In this document: one piece after another, positions 41,341 through 51,486 of the stretch
Layout of the letters: every line of letters starts with the position of its first letter
Numbering within the stretch: position 1 is the stretch's first letter
Program-made: the position numbers and the translations under genes
Assembly: GCA_948567375.1 (NCBI GenBank)
Contig: OX419762.1
Span: 5,090,001-5,154,000 of the forward strand
Direction: 5' to 3'
Source of the DNA: Lunularia cruciata
Taxonomy: Eukaryota; Streptophyta; Marchantiopsida; Lunulariales; Lunulariaceae
Length of the DNA: 64,000 nucleotides
The notes under the pieces: model-generated
Databases searched by the model: none
Told to the model about the DNA's origin: nothing
The model's input: the letters and a program-made list of their open reading frames with translations, nothing else

Positions 41341-41511
41341 ATGTTCCGCGTCCAATTCTACATTAGGCAGAAGGAGGCTATGAGAGCTCACTTGGAGAGA
41401 ACATTAGGAGAGGAGAGGGCTGAACTTATGTTAGAGAACCAAGATCCATTTGTATACCCTGTAGTTCATTATGATGTCTTTGAGGTGATTTTGTACATCT
41501 TGTACACATGA
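41341..41511 (+). CDS. Element B leader frame a: 56-residue protein of unknown function
   Basis: ATG at 41341, about 20 bases after the primer site. The central part AMRAHLERTLGEERAELML and the PFVYPVVHYD block align without gaps to leader frame c (42636-42800), with 19 identities in 43 positions. Related frames exist in C (57844-57987, minus) and D (51151-51321). No domain recognised. Whether it is translated is unknown. Confidence 0.5.
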   Translation: MFRVQFYIRQKEAMRAHLERTLGEERAELMLENQDPFVYPVVHYDVFEVILYILYT

Positions 41512-42159
41512 GAGGAATTGGAGAGATTGTGTGAGGTGGATTGCAGATTTTGGGGATTAAGGTGATTTTGGGCAAAATCTCAAGTTTGAGATCTGGACTT
41601 GAGATTTCTACACATGATAGCTTGGGTTATCTTTCAGTTAGCACACTTGAAATTATTGAGAGAGCTTCTATGCACACTGGGCTAGAATTTTTGAAAGTTG
41701 ATAGGGTAAAGTGCTCCCGCAACTGCATGCTCTCTGGAAAATTGTACAGAGTCTGCCATTTCTTCAATTTTTAGTGAATTGTCCTGAAAATTACCAAGAA
41801 AATTCAGTGCATTGTAGCCTACCTGGTGCCACAAAAATTAGAGAGAGATCATTTTTGCGCAGTGCGTTATGAGTTTTTGAAGTGAGGGGGGTGGTTTTCC
41901 GACCAAATCTGAAATATGGGTGCTGAATAGAAAGGTGTCTAGGCCAAATGGCTCGATGAAAAGATCTAAAATTTTGCAGGGAGGGACGCCCTAGAGTTGT
42001 GATCAAGTGTGGAAAATTTCAGAGGACTGTGACATATTGGTTGGGAGATTTGAGTGACATTGTGAGGAAGGGTCAATTCTGCAGAGTGGAGATCTCATGC
42101 ATGAGAAGTTTGAGATCAACAAAAAGCATGTTTGAGTGTTTAGATTCATCTTGGGGAAC

Positions 42160-42633
42160 ATGGAGAGTCATCAAGAGTGGAAATTGAGATTATGCAAGGT
42201 TCCCCAAGGGTTTGAGGTGATTGTAGGGGTGGATTTGAGGAAAAGAGAGTTTACAATAGAATTTGAAGAGAGTGTTGAGAGGATCCAAAAACCTACACCA
42301 CTTGGAGGAAAGAGTGAGTCTAAGTGCTTTCTATGTGGAGAGAAGGGACATAAGGCAAGTTCATGTCCATTGACCTTTGAGAGCAAGAGATTGAGGGAAA
42401 GGAGAGGCTTACTTGACTTGGGTTTGCATGTTGGACCTTCTTCACCAAGATTGGGAGGGAGAAGATCTAAGACCAAGGAGTTGTGTGAGGTTTGTGGAGT
42501 TGAAGGACTTCCAAAAGGACATGAGTGTAGTGGAGTAAAAGCACTTTTGGAAACTTTGGTGAAGGATCTTGGAGAGAGTCTTAGTACAGCTACAGAAATA
42601 CTACCACCTTCATCAGCTAGTTCTCAAGATTAG
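42160..42633 (+). CDS. Element B leader frame b: CCHC zinc-knuckle protein upstream of gag
   Basis: 157 codons from the ATG at 42160; the frame is also open a little upstream without an ATG. A perfect retroviral-type knuckle C-X2-C-X4-H-X4-C (CFLCGEKGHKASSC) spans residues 56-69. A second Cys/His cluster CEVCGVEGLPKGHEC spans 109-123. Its stop is followed two bases later by the ATG of frame c. This is separate from the nucleocapsid knuckle inside gag, so the element has two knuckle-bearing products. A related but broken frame lies in C at 56720-57169. It probably binds nucleic acid; its role is unknown. Confidence 0.65.
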   Translation: MESHQEWKLRLCKVPQGFEVIVGVDLRKREFTIEFEESVERIQKPTPLGGKSESKCFLCGEKGHKASSCPLTFESKRLRERRGLLDLGLHVGPSSPRLGGRRSKTKELCEVCGVEGLPKGHECSGVKALLETLVKDLGESLSTATEILPPSSASSQD

Positions 42634-42635
42634 TG

Positions 42636-42800
42636 ATGGAGATAATCTTTCAACTTATGGATAAACTATCCATGAGAGTTAGATTAATATGTACTCTAGG
42701 ATTTGATGTTGCTATAGAAATCTTGGAGCAACCTGAACCTTTTGTGTTCCCTAGAGTGGATTATTCTCAGATGGTGTTAGTCATGTATATACTCTATTAG
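42636..42800 (+). CDS. Element B leader frame c: 54-residue protein related to frame a
   Basis: The ATG lies two bases after the stop of frame b, and the gag-pol ATG follows 78 bp later. It carries SMRVRLICTLG, ILEQPEPFVFPRVDY and a hydrophobic end VMYILY, matching frame a in the same spacing. In element C (56535-56699, minus) the frame is whole and the two base differences I see are both synonymous, which suggests it was kept as protein-coding. Confidence 0.6.
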   Translation: MEIIFQLMDKLSMRVRLICTLGFDVAIEILEQPEPFVFPRVDYSQMVLVMYILY

Positions 42801-42878
42801 TAATAGAGTGAGAGAAAAGAAAAGAGGAAAAAAAAAATAAAAAAAATTGAGAGAAAAGAAAGATAGTGAGGGGTTAAG

Positions 42879-45800
42879 ATGGGGAAACTTCCGGTTTTCT
42901 TTGGCAAGGATGGAGAAGATGTGGAGGCCTTTGTGAGAGACTTCAAGAGAGCTTGCATAGGAAACAATGAGAGGAGGAAGAATGAGTGGGCCTCATTATT
43001 ACCAGATTTCTTTGAGGATGCAGCACTTACATGGTATGAGTCAGAATACCAAAAGAGAGAGAGGAGAGAGGGGGAAGAGGAGTCTTGGGAGACTTTGACT
43101 TCAGCACTCATTGAGAACTTTCTTCCTGATGAGAGTTATGAGAGATTGATGAGTGAGGTTACATTTCTCAAGCAAGGAGATGGAGAGAAAGTGAGAGTCT
43201 ATGTGGAAAGAGTGGAAAAATTGGAGTCCAGATTTCGCATAGTGTTGAGGAAGGGTGGGGATGATGTGGAGACTACAATGATTGGCATAGGGGCCATGCT
43301 CACCAAGAATTTTGTGGGAGGATTGAGACCACAAATTAGAAGCAAGGTGAGATATGAGAAACCTTCTTCCAAGGTTGAAGCTATCAAGATCGCAATTCGT
43401 ATGGAGGAGAGTTTGGAAGGGGATGAAAGTGATTTGGTGGTGAAGGAGGTTGTGCATCCTCCTCAAGGCTACAAGTATGGTGGAACTTCTGATACTTTGG
43501 TGACAAGGGTTGCACCACAAGTAGTAGTTGCTCCAGTTCTTGCACCTCCACCAAAAGATCCACTCCAAACCATCACAGAACAACTTGCGGATCTCAAGAT
43601 CAATGTGGTGCAATTATGGGAGAAGAGAGAGGTGGATCAGAATGTAGGGAGAGGGCCTAGGAGTTATGGAAACCATCCATATAGAGGAGGCCAACCAGCC
43701 AACAATTTCAATGATAGAAATTGTTTTGGTTGTGGGGGAAGAGGCCATATCCAAAGGAATTGCCCAAATTCCACTTACCATGGAGGAAGGGGTTATGAGG
43801 GAGCCAATAGAGGGAAAGAGGGAGGTAGTGAAACCCAAGTGGCTCCTAATCCCAACAAAGGTAAGGGGATAGCATCCATAGATGTGGTTGAGAGCAAGTA
43901 TGAGAAGGGAGAGTGCTCAAACTCCAAGGGTCCTAATTTGGAGCTTTTGGCACAAGAGAAGAAGAGAGCTCGTTTTGCAGAGGATGTTCACTCTTCTCAA
44001 GGATTTACTTCAAGCAAGGATACTCCTATGTCTACTAGGAGCACTCGCACCTCAACACCATCAACAACAAAGACTCCAAGGAAGAAGTTGGGGATGGAGG
44101 ACTTCTTGATCTCCAAGCAACAATGGAACTACAATGTGTTGGAGGATGTTGGTAGTCACAAGGCTAACATCACAGTGGGCCAATTAATTGCTTTGAACCC
44201 TACCTTGAGAAAGGAGCTTAGAGGTGGTTTGAGTTCTACAAGGAGCAAGAAGAAGAAGAAGGCAAAAGTTCCAATATCAATGGGGGTGGTGGATGCCAAG
44301 CCAGCACCATGGGAAGCTTGTGAATATGCCTCCAAGATTGATGTGAGAGTGAATGGTCACAACATCAAGGATGCATTGGTTGATGGAGGATCAGCAGTGA
44401 ATGCCATGTCAGAAAGGTTGATGAAGAAGTTGGGTATGATACCCTCAAGAGCTCCAACATTTGTGGTGAGCATGGCAAACAAGCAACAAGTTCGACCAGT
44501 AGGAGTAATGGATAAGGTGGTAGTTTCAATTATGGGAGTTCAAAATCTCATGACTTTCCAAGTCTTGAAGGATTCAAGCTATGACTTACTTCTTGGGAGG
44601 CCATGGTTGAGAGCAGCACGCACAACTGATCGATGGCACAAAGGGTACTTAAGGATTGGGCCATCAAACCATAGAGTCACTGTTCCTGTGACTAACACCA
44701 CCAACACCTCACATTCAGATACCCCATCTTCTGATTATTGGGAATCTGATTTTGAAGGAGGAGCTTCAGGTGTGGACACAACCATGGAAGAGGAGACTTC
44801 CACGGAGGAGGATGAATCTGAATCTGATTCAGATGTGTATCCTTTGTGTGCTATGGATTTTGCACCTAAGCCAGAGGTTTTGAAGGACCCAGAAAAATCA
44901 CCATTGACACTTGAGGAGGTAGAGAGAAGGTTATCTACCCTCAAGTATGGCCCAAATGTTACCAAGGAGGAGAAGGTGAGATTTGAGGAGATTTTCCGCA
45001 AGTTCATCCATGTGTTTGCTTTTAGTTACAAGGATTTGAAGGAAGTCACCTTGGAGGAGCACAAGATAGAGGTGGAGTCACATGCAAGACCAATCCGCCA
45101 AAAGCAACGTCGCATTAGCCCACCAATATCTTTGGTTGTGAAGGAGGAGATTGATAAGCTCAAGGAGGCTGGATTTATCTTTGAGGTGGAGAATTCAGAA
45201 TGGGTGTCTCCAATTGTCATTGTGAAGAAAAAGAATGGCAAGCTTCGGGTATGTGTGGATTACAAGAAGCTCAATGCTGTTACCAAGAAGGACTACTACC
45301 CATTGCCATTCATTGATGAGATCTTGGAGGAGGTTGCAGGTCATGAGAGGTACAGTTTTGGAGATGGTTATAGTGGATATAACCAAATCAAGATTGCACC
45401 AGAGCATCAACAACTCACCACATTCACCACACCTTGGGGAACTTACGCTTTCAAGGTCATGCCTTTTGGGCTTTGCAATGCTCCAGCCACATTCCAACGG
45501 TTCATGAACAAGGTATTTGAACCTTTCATTGGGAAATTTGTGAGAGATTTCATTGATGACTTTTGTGTCTATGGGAGCAAGGAGGAGCACTTTGAGCACC
45601 TAATCAAAGTCTTGCAACGCTTGGATGAGGCAAATGCATCACTCAACCCAGAGAAGTGCATTTTTGGATGTGAAGAAGGTCTACTTTTGGGGCACATCAT
45701 CTCCAAGGATGGAATAGCAGTTGATCCTGAGAAGGTGAGGAAAATCTCAGACCTTCCATTCCCTTCAAGCTTGACAAAGTTACGCCAATTCTTGGGAATG

Positions 45801-47705
45801 GTTGGGTACTATAGGAGGTTCATCTTCTCATTTTCCAACAAGGCTTATGCATTGACCATCTACATGAAGAAGGGTGTAGATTACATGGTGATTTTGGAAG
45901 ACAAGGAGGCTCTCAAAGCTTTTGAGGAGCTCAAGCAATCCCTTGTTGTAGCTCCAATTCTTGCTAAACCTGATTGGAGTAAGCCTTTCATCCTCTACAC
46001 TGATGCTTCTAATGTAGCTATAGGATGCACTCTTAGTCAATTAGACCAAGATGGGCATGATCATCCAATAGCTTATGCTAGTAGGCAGATGGTTTCAGCA
46101 GAGAAGAACTACTCTGTCACAGAGAGAGAAGGGTTGGCAGTGATCTTTGGTCTCAAGAAGTTTAGACACTACTTGATTGGAGGGAAAGCCACAATTGTCA
46201 CGGATCACAAGGCTTTGAAGTACATCTTCAACAAGCCAAATGTTGAAGGGAGACTAGCAAGGTGGATGATTCTGTTGTCTGAGTATGACTACACAATTGA
46301 GGATAGGCCAGGAAAGAAACATGCAAATGCTGATTTGTTATCAAGAGCCTATGATCATGATGGAGATGAGCCAGTAGATGATTCCTTCCCGGATGAGGAG
46401 CTCATGACAATCTCAGTCACTCAAGAGGTTCCAATGGAGTACAAGGAGATTGTGGATTTTGTGACAAGAGGTAACTATCCAGAAGGGATGCATGCTAGGG
46501 AGAGGAAGGCCCTTGCAGCAAGATCTAGACCTTACACAATGGTGGATGATATTCTTTTTCACCAAGGAGCAGATGGTCTACTTCGAAGAGCAGTGGGTAA
46601 GGAAGAGTCTATCCTACTCATAAAGGAGTTTCATGAAGGTTTAGTATGTGGAGGACACTTTGCAGGAAATGTGACTGCTTTCAAGATTCTAGATGTAGGT
46701 TACCATTGGAGAGGGATTTTCAAGGATTGTCTTGATTATTGCAAAACTTGTCATGTTTGTCAAGCTTTTGCTAGAAAGTCTACATCCACTCCACCACTTA
46801 GATCAATTCCATTGCTAGGACCCTTTGAGAAGTGGGGAATTGATTTTGTAGGACCTCTCAATAGAACCCCAAGGAACAATCGGTACATTGTGGTAGTTAC
46901 TGATTACCTTACCAAGTGGGTTGAGGCTAGACCATTGAGGGACAAGAATGAAGATGAAGTGGGTAGATTTCTTTATGAACGCATTATCACTAGGTTTGGA
47001 TGCCCTTTGGAGTTGGTTTCTGATAGAGGAGGAGAGTTTACAGGAAGCATTACTACAGCCATGCTACGACATTTCTCTATCACACATAGAGTAACTACAT
47101 CCTATAAGCCAAATTCTAATGGCTTGGCAGAGAGAACCAATCAGACCTTGTGCATGATGTTGGCCAAAGATGCAGAAATGGAGGGGGCTAAACATCATTG
47201 GGACAAGAGGATTCATGCAGTTTTGTGGGAGTATAGGACAACCATGAAGACTTGCACTGGATATTCTCCATTCCAATTGGTGTATGGTATTGAGTCTACC
47301 TTACCTATTCACTTTGATCTTCCTACCTTCCAAAGCATTCATAGGAGATTGAAGAAAGCACAAGGAAGTGATGCAGAGAAGTCAAGGAAGGATCAACTCA
47401 TGGAGTTGGAAGAGGCAAGAGCAGTTGCTATGGTTCGAGTGGAGCAAGCCCAAAGGAAACAAAAGGAGAGCTATGACAAGAGGCAAGGCAAGAAGAAGGT
47501 GGAGCCTTTCAAAGAAGGTGATTGGGTAATGTTGTTTGATTCCATTCGATTCAAGAGAGTACAAAAGAAGTTTTTGCCTAAGTACTTTGGACCTTTCATA
47601 GTAGAGAAGGTGTGGGGAAATTACACTTATGATCTCAAGGAGTTGGGAGGAAGACACTTTGATAGGATTAACCATGATAAGTTGAAGATGTACCATAGAA
47701 GGTAG
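42879..47705 (+). CDS. Element B gag-pol polyprotein (1608 residues, uninterrupted)
   Basis: One frame from ATG 42879 to the stop just before the 3' LTR. Parts in order: gag (about 1-230, with LTWYESEY and FLP blocks), nucleocapsid knuckle CX2CX4HX4C (C282, C285, H290, C295), protease with the DGGS active-site variant (D502), reverse transcriptase with FIDDF (D893, D894), RNase H with YTDAS (D1042), integrase with an HHCC-type zinc finger (CKTCHVC) and catalytic D1322, D1382 and E1418 (D35E spacing), then a GPF/Y-type block YFGPFIVEKV. It ends MYHRR with no chromodomain, so it is not a typical plant chromovirus. Gag and pol share one frame. The branch cannot be fixed by eye. Confidence 0.95.
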   Translation: MGKLPVFFGKDGEDVEAFVRDFKRACIGNNERRKNEWASLLPDFFEDAALTWYESEYQKRERREGEEESWETLTSALIENFLPDESYERLMSEVTFLKQGDGEKVRVYVERVEKLESRFRIVLRKGGDDVETTMIGIGAMLTKNFVGGLRPQIRSKVRYEKPSSKVEAIKIAIRMEESLEGDESDLVVKEVVHPPQGYKYGGTSDTLVTRVAPQVVVAPVLAPPPKDPLQTITEQLADLKINVVQLWEKREVDQNVGRGPRSYGNHPYRGGQPANNFNDRNCFGCGGRGHIQRNCPNSTYHGGRGYEGANRGKEGGSETQVAPNPNKGKGIASIDVVESKYEKGECSNSKGPNLELLAQEKKRARFAEDVHSSQGFTSSKDTPMSTRSTRTSTPSTTKTPRKKLGMEDFLISKQQWNYNVLEDVGSHKANITVGQLIALNPTLRKELRGGLSSTRSKKKKKAKVPISMGVVDAKPAPWEACEYASKIDVRVNGHNIKDALVDGGSAVNAMSERLMKKLGMIPSRAPTFVVSMANKQQVRPVGVMDKVVVSIMGVQNLMTFQVLKDSSYDLLLGRPWLRAARTTDRWHKGYLRIGPSNHRVTVPVTNTTNTSHSDTPSSDYWESDFEGGASGVDTTMEEETSTEEDESESDSDVYPLCAMDFAPKPEVLKDPEKSPLTLEEVERRLSTLKYGPNVTKEEKVRFEEIFRKFIHVFAFSYKDLKEVTLEEHKIEVESHARPIRQKQRRISPPISLVVKEEIDKLKEAGFIFEVENSEWVSPIVIVKKKNGKLRVCVDYKKLNAVTKKDYYPLPFIDEILEEVAGHERYSFGDGYSGYNQIKIAPEHQQLTTFTTPWGTYAFKVMPFGLCNAPATFQRFMNKVFEPFIGKFVRDFIDDFCVYGSKEEHFEHLIKVLQRLDEANASLNPEKCIFGCEEGLLLGHIISKDGIAVDPEKVRKISDLPFPSSLTKLRQFLGMVGYYRRFIFSFSNKAYALTIYMKKGVDYMVILEDKEALKAFEELKQSLVVAPILAKPDWSKPFILYTDASNVAIGCTLSQLDQDGHDHPIAYASRQMVSAEKNYSVTEREGLAVIFGLKKFRHYLIGGKATIVTDHKALKYIFNKPNVEGRLARWMILLSEYDYTIEDRPGKKHANADLLSRAYDHDGDEPVDDSFPDEELMTISVTQEVPMEYKEIVDFVTRGNYPEGMHARERKALAARSRPYTMVDDILFHQGADGLLRRAVGKEESILLIKEFHEGLVCGGHFAGNVTAFKILDVGYHWRGIFKDCLDYCKTCHVCQAFARKSTSTPPLRSIPLLGPFEKWGIDFVGPLNRTPRNNRYIVVVTDYLTKWVEARPLRDKNEDEVGRFLYERIITRFGCPLELVSDRGGEFTGSITTAMLRHFSITHRVTTSYKPNSNGLAERTNQTLCMMLAKDAEMEGAKHHWDKRIHAVLWEYRTTMKTCTGYSPFQLVYGIESTLPIHFDLPTFQSIHRRLKKAQGSDAEKSRKDQLMELEEARAVAMVRVEQAQRKQKESYDKRQGKKKVEPFKEGDWVMLFDSIRFKRVQKKFLPKYFGPFIVEKVWGNYTYDLKELGGRHFDRINHDKLKMYHRR

Positions 47706-47753
47706 AGAGACCTTCACTTTGAGGACAAAGTGAAAACTTAGTCCGGGGGTAAA

Positions 47754-48445
47754 TGTAACACCCATTTGTGCATGTGTGTGGTATTGTGATATTTAGCTTG
47801 GTATTACAAGTACTTAAGAGATATTATTTATATAGAGATAAAGGATGGTTCTATATTAGTCATGGTTAGCTAAAGTTAGTCATAGCTAAGATAGATGGGA
47901 CCTTACTTTAGAGGAAGTAGAAAAAATGAGCACCACTATTTTGGATTTTAGTGTGTTGACTTGGTATTATTCCTAGGTGTTTGGCTTTGGGGAAAGAGTT
48001 GAGAACTCTTGGGCCCGCAAGCCTTTTTGTTTTGGATTTTTCTTTAGTCCAAGGATAGCCCATGTGAAGGAATCCTTGCTTTAGTGGTTGGGTCAAGATA
48101 AGACCACATGCTTAGGGGAATATGCCCATGTGAATGGATATTCCTTTCTACTTTTTGACTTTACTTGACTTTTAGTCTAGTAACTTGAGTTACTACGGTA
48201 ATTAGTAACTTTGGTACGTAACTATTTCACAAGTATATAAACAAGGAGTGAGGAGGTACTCATCATCCTTTCATTTGCAATTATCTCTCTCTCATTGAGT
48301 TCTCTAGTGAGCAATGTCTTGAGTCTTGGAGTGTTAGCCTTGGAGGAGTATGATGGAGTTGGGGTTCCTTGCCTTCTTAGTCCATGGTGCGCTACCATAA
48401 TAGCCATCAGAGGTTCATCCTGAGTGAGAGACAGGCCGGCTCACA
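47754..48445 (+). repeat. 3' LTR of element B
   Basis: 692 bp, near-identical to 40608-41299. Preceded by GTCCGGGGGTAAA, which stands where the polypurine tract should be. Confidence 0.95.
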
Positions 48446-50417
48446 GACCAAGCTTACACAAGAGTGGTGTTGGGGAGATGAGCAGGAGAGAGCTTTTGTA
48501 GAGCTCAAGGAGAGGTTGACATCTGCTCCTATTTTGAGGAGACCGATCAGAGGAGACCAATCAGAGGATGACTATTTTAGGTTCATACTGATTGGAGTAA
48601 TTTAGGAGCTTGGAGAGGTGCTCACCTAGCATGATGATGAGGAGAAGCAGTTTGTGGTGGCCTATGCTAGTTGCTCCAACAATTCAACGGAGGCAAAGTA
48701 TAGTTCATATGAGGGAGAGTGTTTGGCAGCAATTTGGGCAGTAGCACATTTCCGATGTTATCTATTTGGTAACCCCTTCACTCTCATCATTGATCATCAA
48801 TAGCTGAAGTGGTTGATGGAGTCCGACAAGCTTTAAAGGAAACTTGCACAATGGGCTCTGATTTTATAAGAGTATGATTTCATGGTTGTTCACAGACCTA
48901 GAGTGGTGAACCGCGATGCAGATGGGTTGAGTAGAAACCCATGTCCCAGCAAACAGGATAAGACCGGAGCACATTGGCATGGTGAGACAAATGAGGAGAT
49001 GGTGCTAGGTTGGCATGCATCTACCTTTTTCTATATATTTTTTGAGGCTTTGGTGGTATCTCTCTTAGTGCATACAGGAGGAGTTATTGAGGTCATAGAT
49101 CCATAGAGTGAAGATATTGGTACAGTTCAGTGAGACATTCATGATGATGTCTTATTGATGGACTATCTTTGCACTAGTGTTATGGGTGGCACAATTGGGA
49201 CCAAGGAGAGAGACCATGTTCTTTAGTGAGCTAGATGGTTCAGATTGGAGTGCAAACACCTTTTGCATGTATGGGAAGATGGTAGAGTGAAAGTAGTACC
49301 ACTTCCATCTTAGAGACCACAGTTGGTCCGTCATGCTCATGAGGAATTAGGACCTTTTGGAGTAAAGCGTACATACAGCTTACTCCAAAGTCATTATTGG
49401 TGGCACGGTTTGTAGACCAAGGTACAATAGTTTGCTGCCAGATGTGTGGTTTGTGTCCAAGTTAGAGCAACATTCAATGCCCCTACACCATAGTTACACC
49501 CATTATCTATCATGGGATTGGGTTACCGTTGGAGTTTAGACTTTGCTGGACCTTTACCGCTGACTATGAGACATCATTGGTATGTCTTGGTGATGGTGGA
49601 GCACTTCTCTGAGTGGATTGACTTGGTGGTACTTCCTGACAAGTCTAGTGAAGGGACAACTTACTCATTCCTGGATCGAGTTCTTAGTCATTTTGGTGCA
49701 CCAGTTGAGGTTTTGACTGATCAAGTATAGAGTTCTTGGGGGAGTTTTAGGTCTTGTATGACAAGGATTTGATTGATCACCATACTACCTTCCAAGATCA
49801 ATCTAAGGCAGATGGCTTAGCAAAGAGAGTGGTTCAAACAGTGAAGAGAGGATTGCAAAAGTATAGTTTGCAGAGAGGCCACTTGGGAGATTGGGATCTC
49901 TAATTACCTTGGTTGGCCATGGGTTCAGCCGGCAAGCTTCCTTAGCATCCTTCTCTCCATACTTTCTACTCTATAGACGAGATCCAGATTTACCTATAGC
50001 TATTCGTCAAGATGCTACTGTAGTCTTGGACTTGGATGACCCAAATATATGGATGAGTGCATGTTCTCAATAGGTAGAGATCTTTTGGAGAGTGATGCCT
50101 ATGGCCTTTGAGAACTTGGTGATTGCTCAACATAGAGATACTTTATGCTATGCTATCATTCAAGGAGGAGGTTGTAGACCTTCAATCCGTTGATTTCATC
50201 CAAGAGACTATATATATCTATAACAGACAACACCAATGACACTTGATGTTTTGACAAGCCACACTATCTTGAGAGTGCATGAGGTTTTGCCATCTAAAGT
50301 CCTTGTGTTAGAAGGATGTGATGGTGTTGTTTGGAAGGATCATGTGCGCAATTGTGTGCCATACCACCTCCCAAACATTGATGGTACTATGGACCCAAGC
50401 TTGGCACTTGTATGTGT
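48446..50417 (+). mobile_element. Element A, right part: RNase H and integrase (fossil)
   Basis: Takes up the A reading immediately after B: KLTQEWCWGDEQERAF, then RNase H (AHFRCYLFGNPFTLIIDH, VNRDADGLSR), integrase (YRWSLDFAGPLP, VMVEHFSEWIDL, SHFGAPVEVLTDQ) and a C-terminal tail near 50,240-50,410. Interrupted at 50,417 by element D; the rest, with the 3' LTR, should lie beyond the right edge. Broken many times. Confidence 0.8.
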
Positions 50418-51486
50418 TGAAACACCCATTTGTGCATGTGTGTGGTATTGTGATATTTAGCTTGGTATTACAAGTACTTAAGAGATATTATTTATATAGA
50501 GATAAAGGATGGTTCTATATTAGTCATGGTTAGCTAAAGTTAGTCATAGCTAAGATAAAGGGGACCTTACTTTAGAGGAAGTAGAAAAGATGAGCACCAC
50601 TATTTTGGATTTTAGTGTGTTGACGTGGTTTTATTCCTAGGTGTTTGGCTTTGAGGAAAGAGTTGAGAACTCTTGGGCCCGCAAGCCTTTTTGTTTTGGA
50701 TTCTTCTTTAGTCCAAGGATAGCCCATGTGAAGGAATCCTTGACTTAGTGGTTGGGTCAAGATAAGACCACATGCTTAGGGGAATATGCCCATGTGAATG
50801 GATATTCCTTTCTACTTTTTGACTTTACTTGACTTTTAGTCTAGTAACTTGAGTTACTACGGTAATTAGTAACTTTGGTACGTAACTATTTCACAAGTAT
50901 ATAAACAAGGGATGAGGAGGTACTCATCATCCTTTCATTAACAACTATCTCTCTCTCATTGAGTTCTTTAGTGAGCAATGTCTTGAGTCTTGGAGTGTTA
51001 GCCTTGGAGGAGTATGATGGAGTTAGGATTCCTTGCCTTCTTAGTCCATGGTGTGCTACCATAATAGCCATCAAAGGTTCATCCTGAGTGAGAGACAGGC
51101 CGACTCACATTTTTGGATCCGTTGCCGGGACCTCTCTAGAAGGCAAGATAATGTTCCGCGTTCAATTCTACATAAGGCAGAAGGAGGCTATGAGAGCTCA
51201 CTTGGAGAGAACATTAGGAGAGGAGAGAACTGAACTTATATTAGAAAACCAAGATTCATTTGTATACCCTGTAGTTCATTATGATGTCTTTGAGATGATT
51301 TTGTACATCTTGTACACATGAGAGGAATTGGAGAGATTGTGTGAGGTGGATTGCAGATTTTGGGGATTAAGGTGATTTTGGGCAAAATCTCAAGTTTGAG
51401 ATCTAGACTTGAAATTTCTACACATGATAGCTTGGTTTATCTTTCAGTTAGCACACTTGAAATTATTGTGAGAGCTAATATGCGCA
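50418..51486 (+). mobile_element. Element D, left part: 5' LTR and leader
   Basis: LTR 50418-51109 (692 bp, same family as B), primer site just after, leader to 51,486 including a frame-a copy (51151-51321). The leader then stops at a junction with minus-strand element C. D continues at 58,721. The part of D equivalent to about 1.35 kb of B (41,677-43,022) is absent, which fits a deletion after C had inserted. Confidence 0.8.

Larger units (their letters stand above)
40608..48445 (+). mobile_element. Element B: young, whole-looking Ty3/Gypsy retrotransposon nested in A
   Basis: 7838 bp. Both LTRs are 692 bp, start TGTAACACCC, end GGCTCACA, and differ at about one base (a C/T near 41,133 against 48,279). 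The target-site duplication is GACC (40604-40607 and 48446-48449). Inside are a tRNA-Asp-like primer site, three small leader frames and one uninterrupted gag-pol frame. B split the RNase H region of A; the A reading resumes directly after it. The near-identical LTRs mean a very recent insertion. No breaks noticed. Confidence 0.95.

Noticed and set aside
44100-44400. Protease of element B judged inactive because of DGG instead of DSG/DTG
   Set aside because: The DGGS variant is common in plant Gypsy proteases, so it is not evidence of decay.
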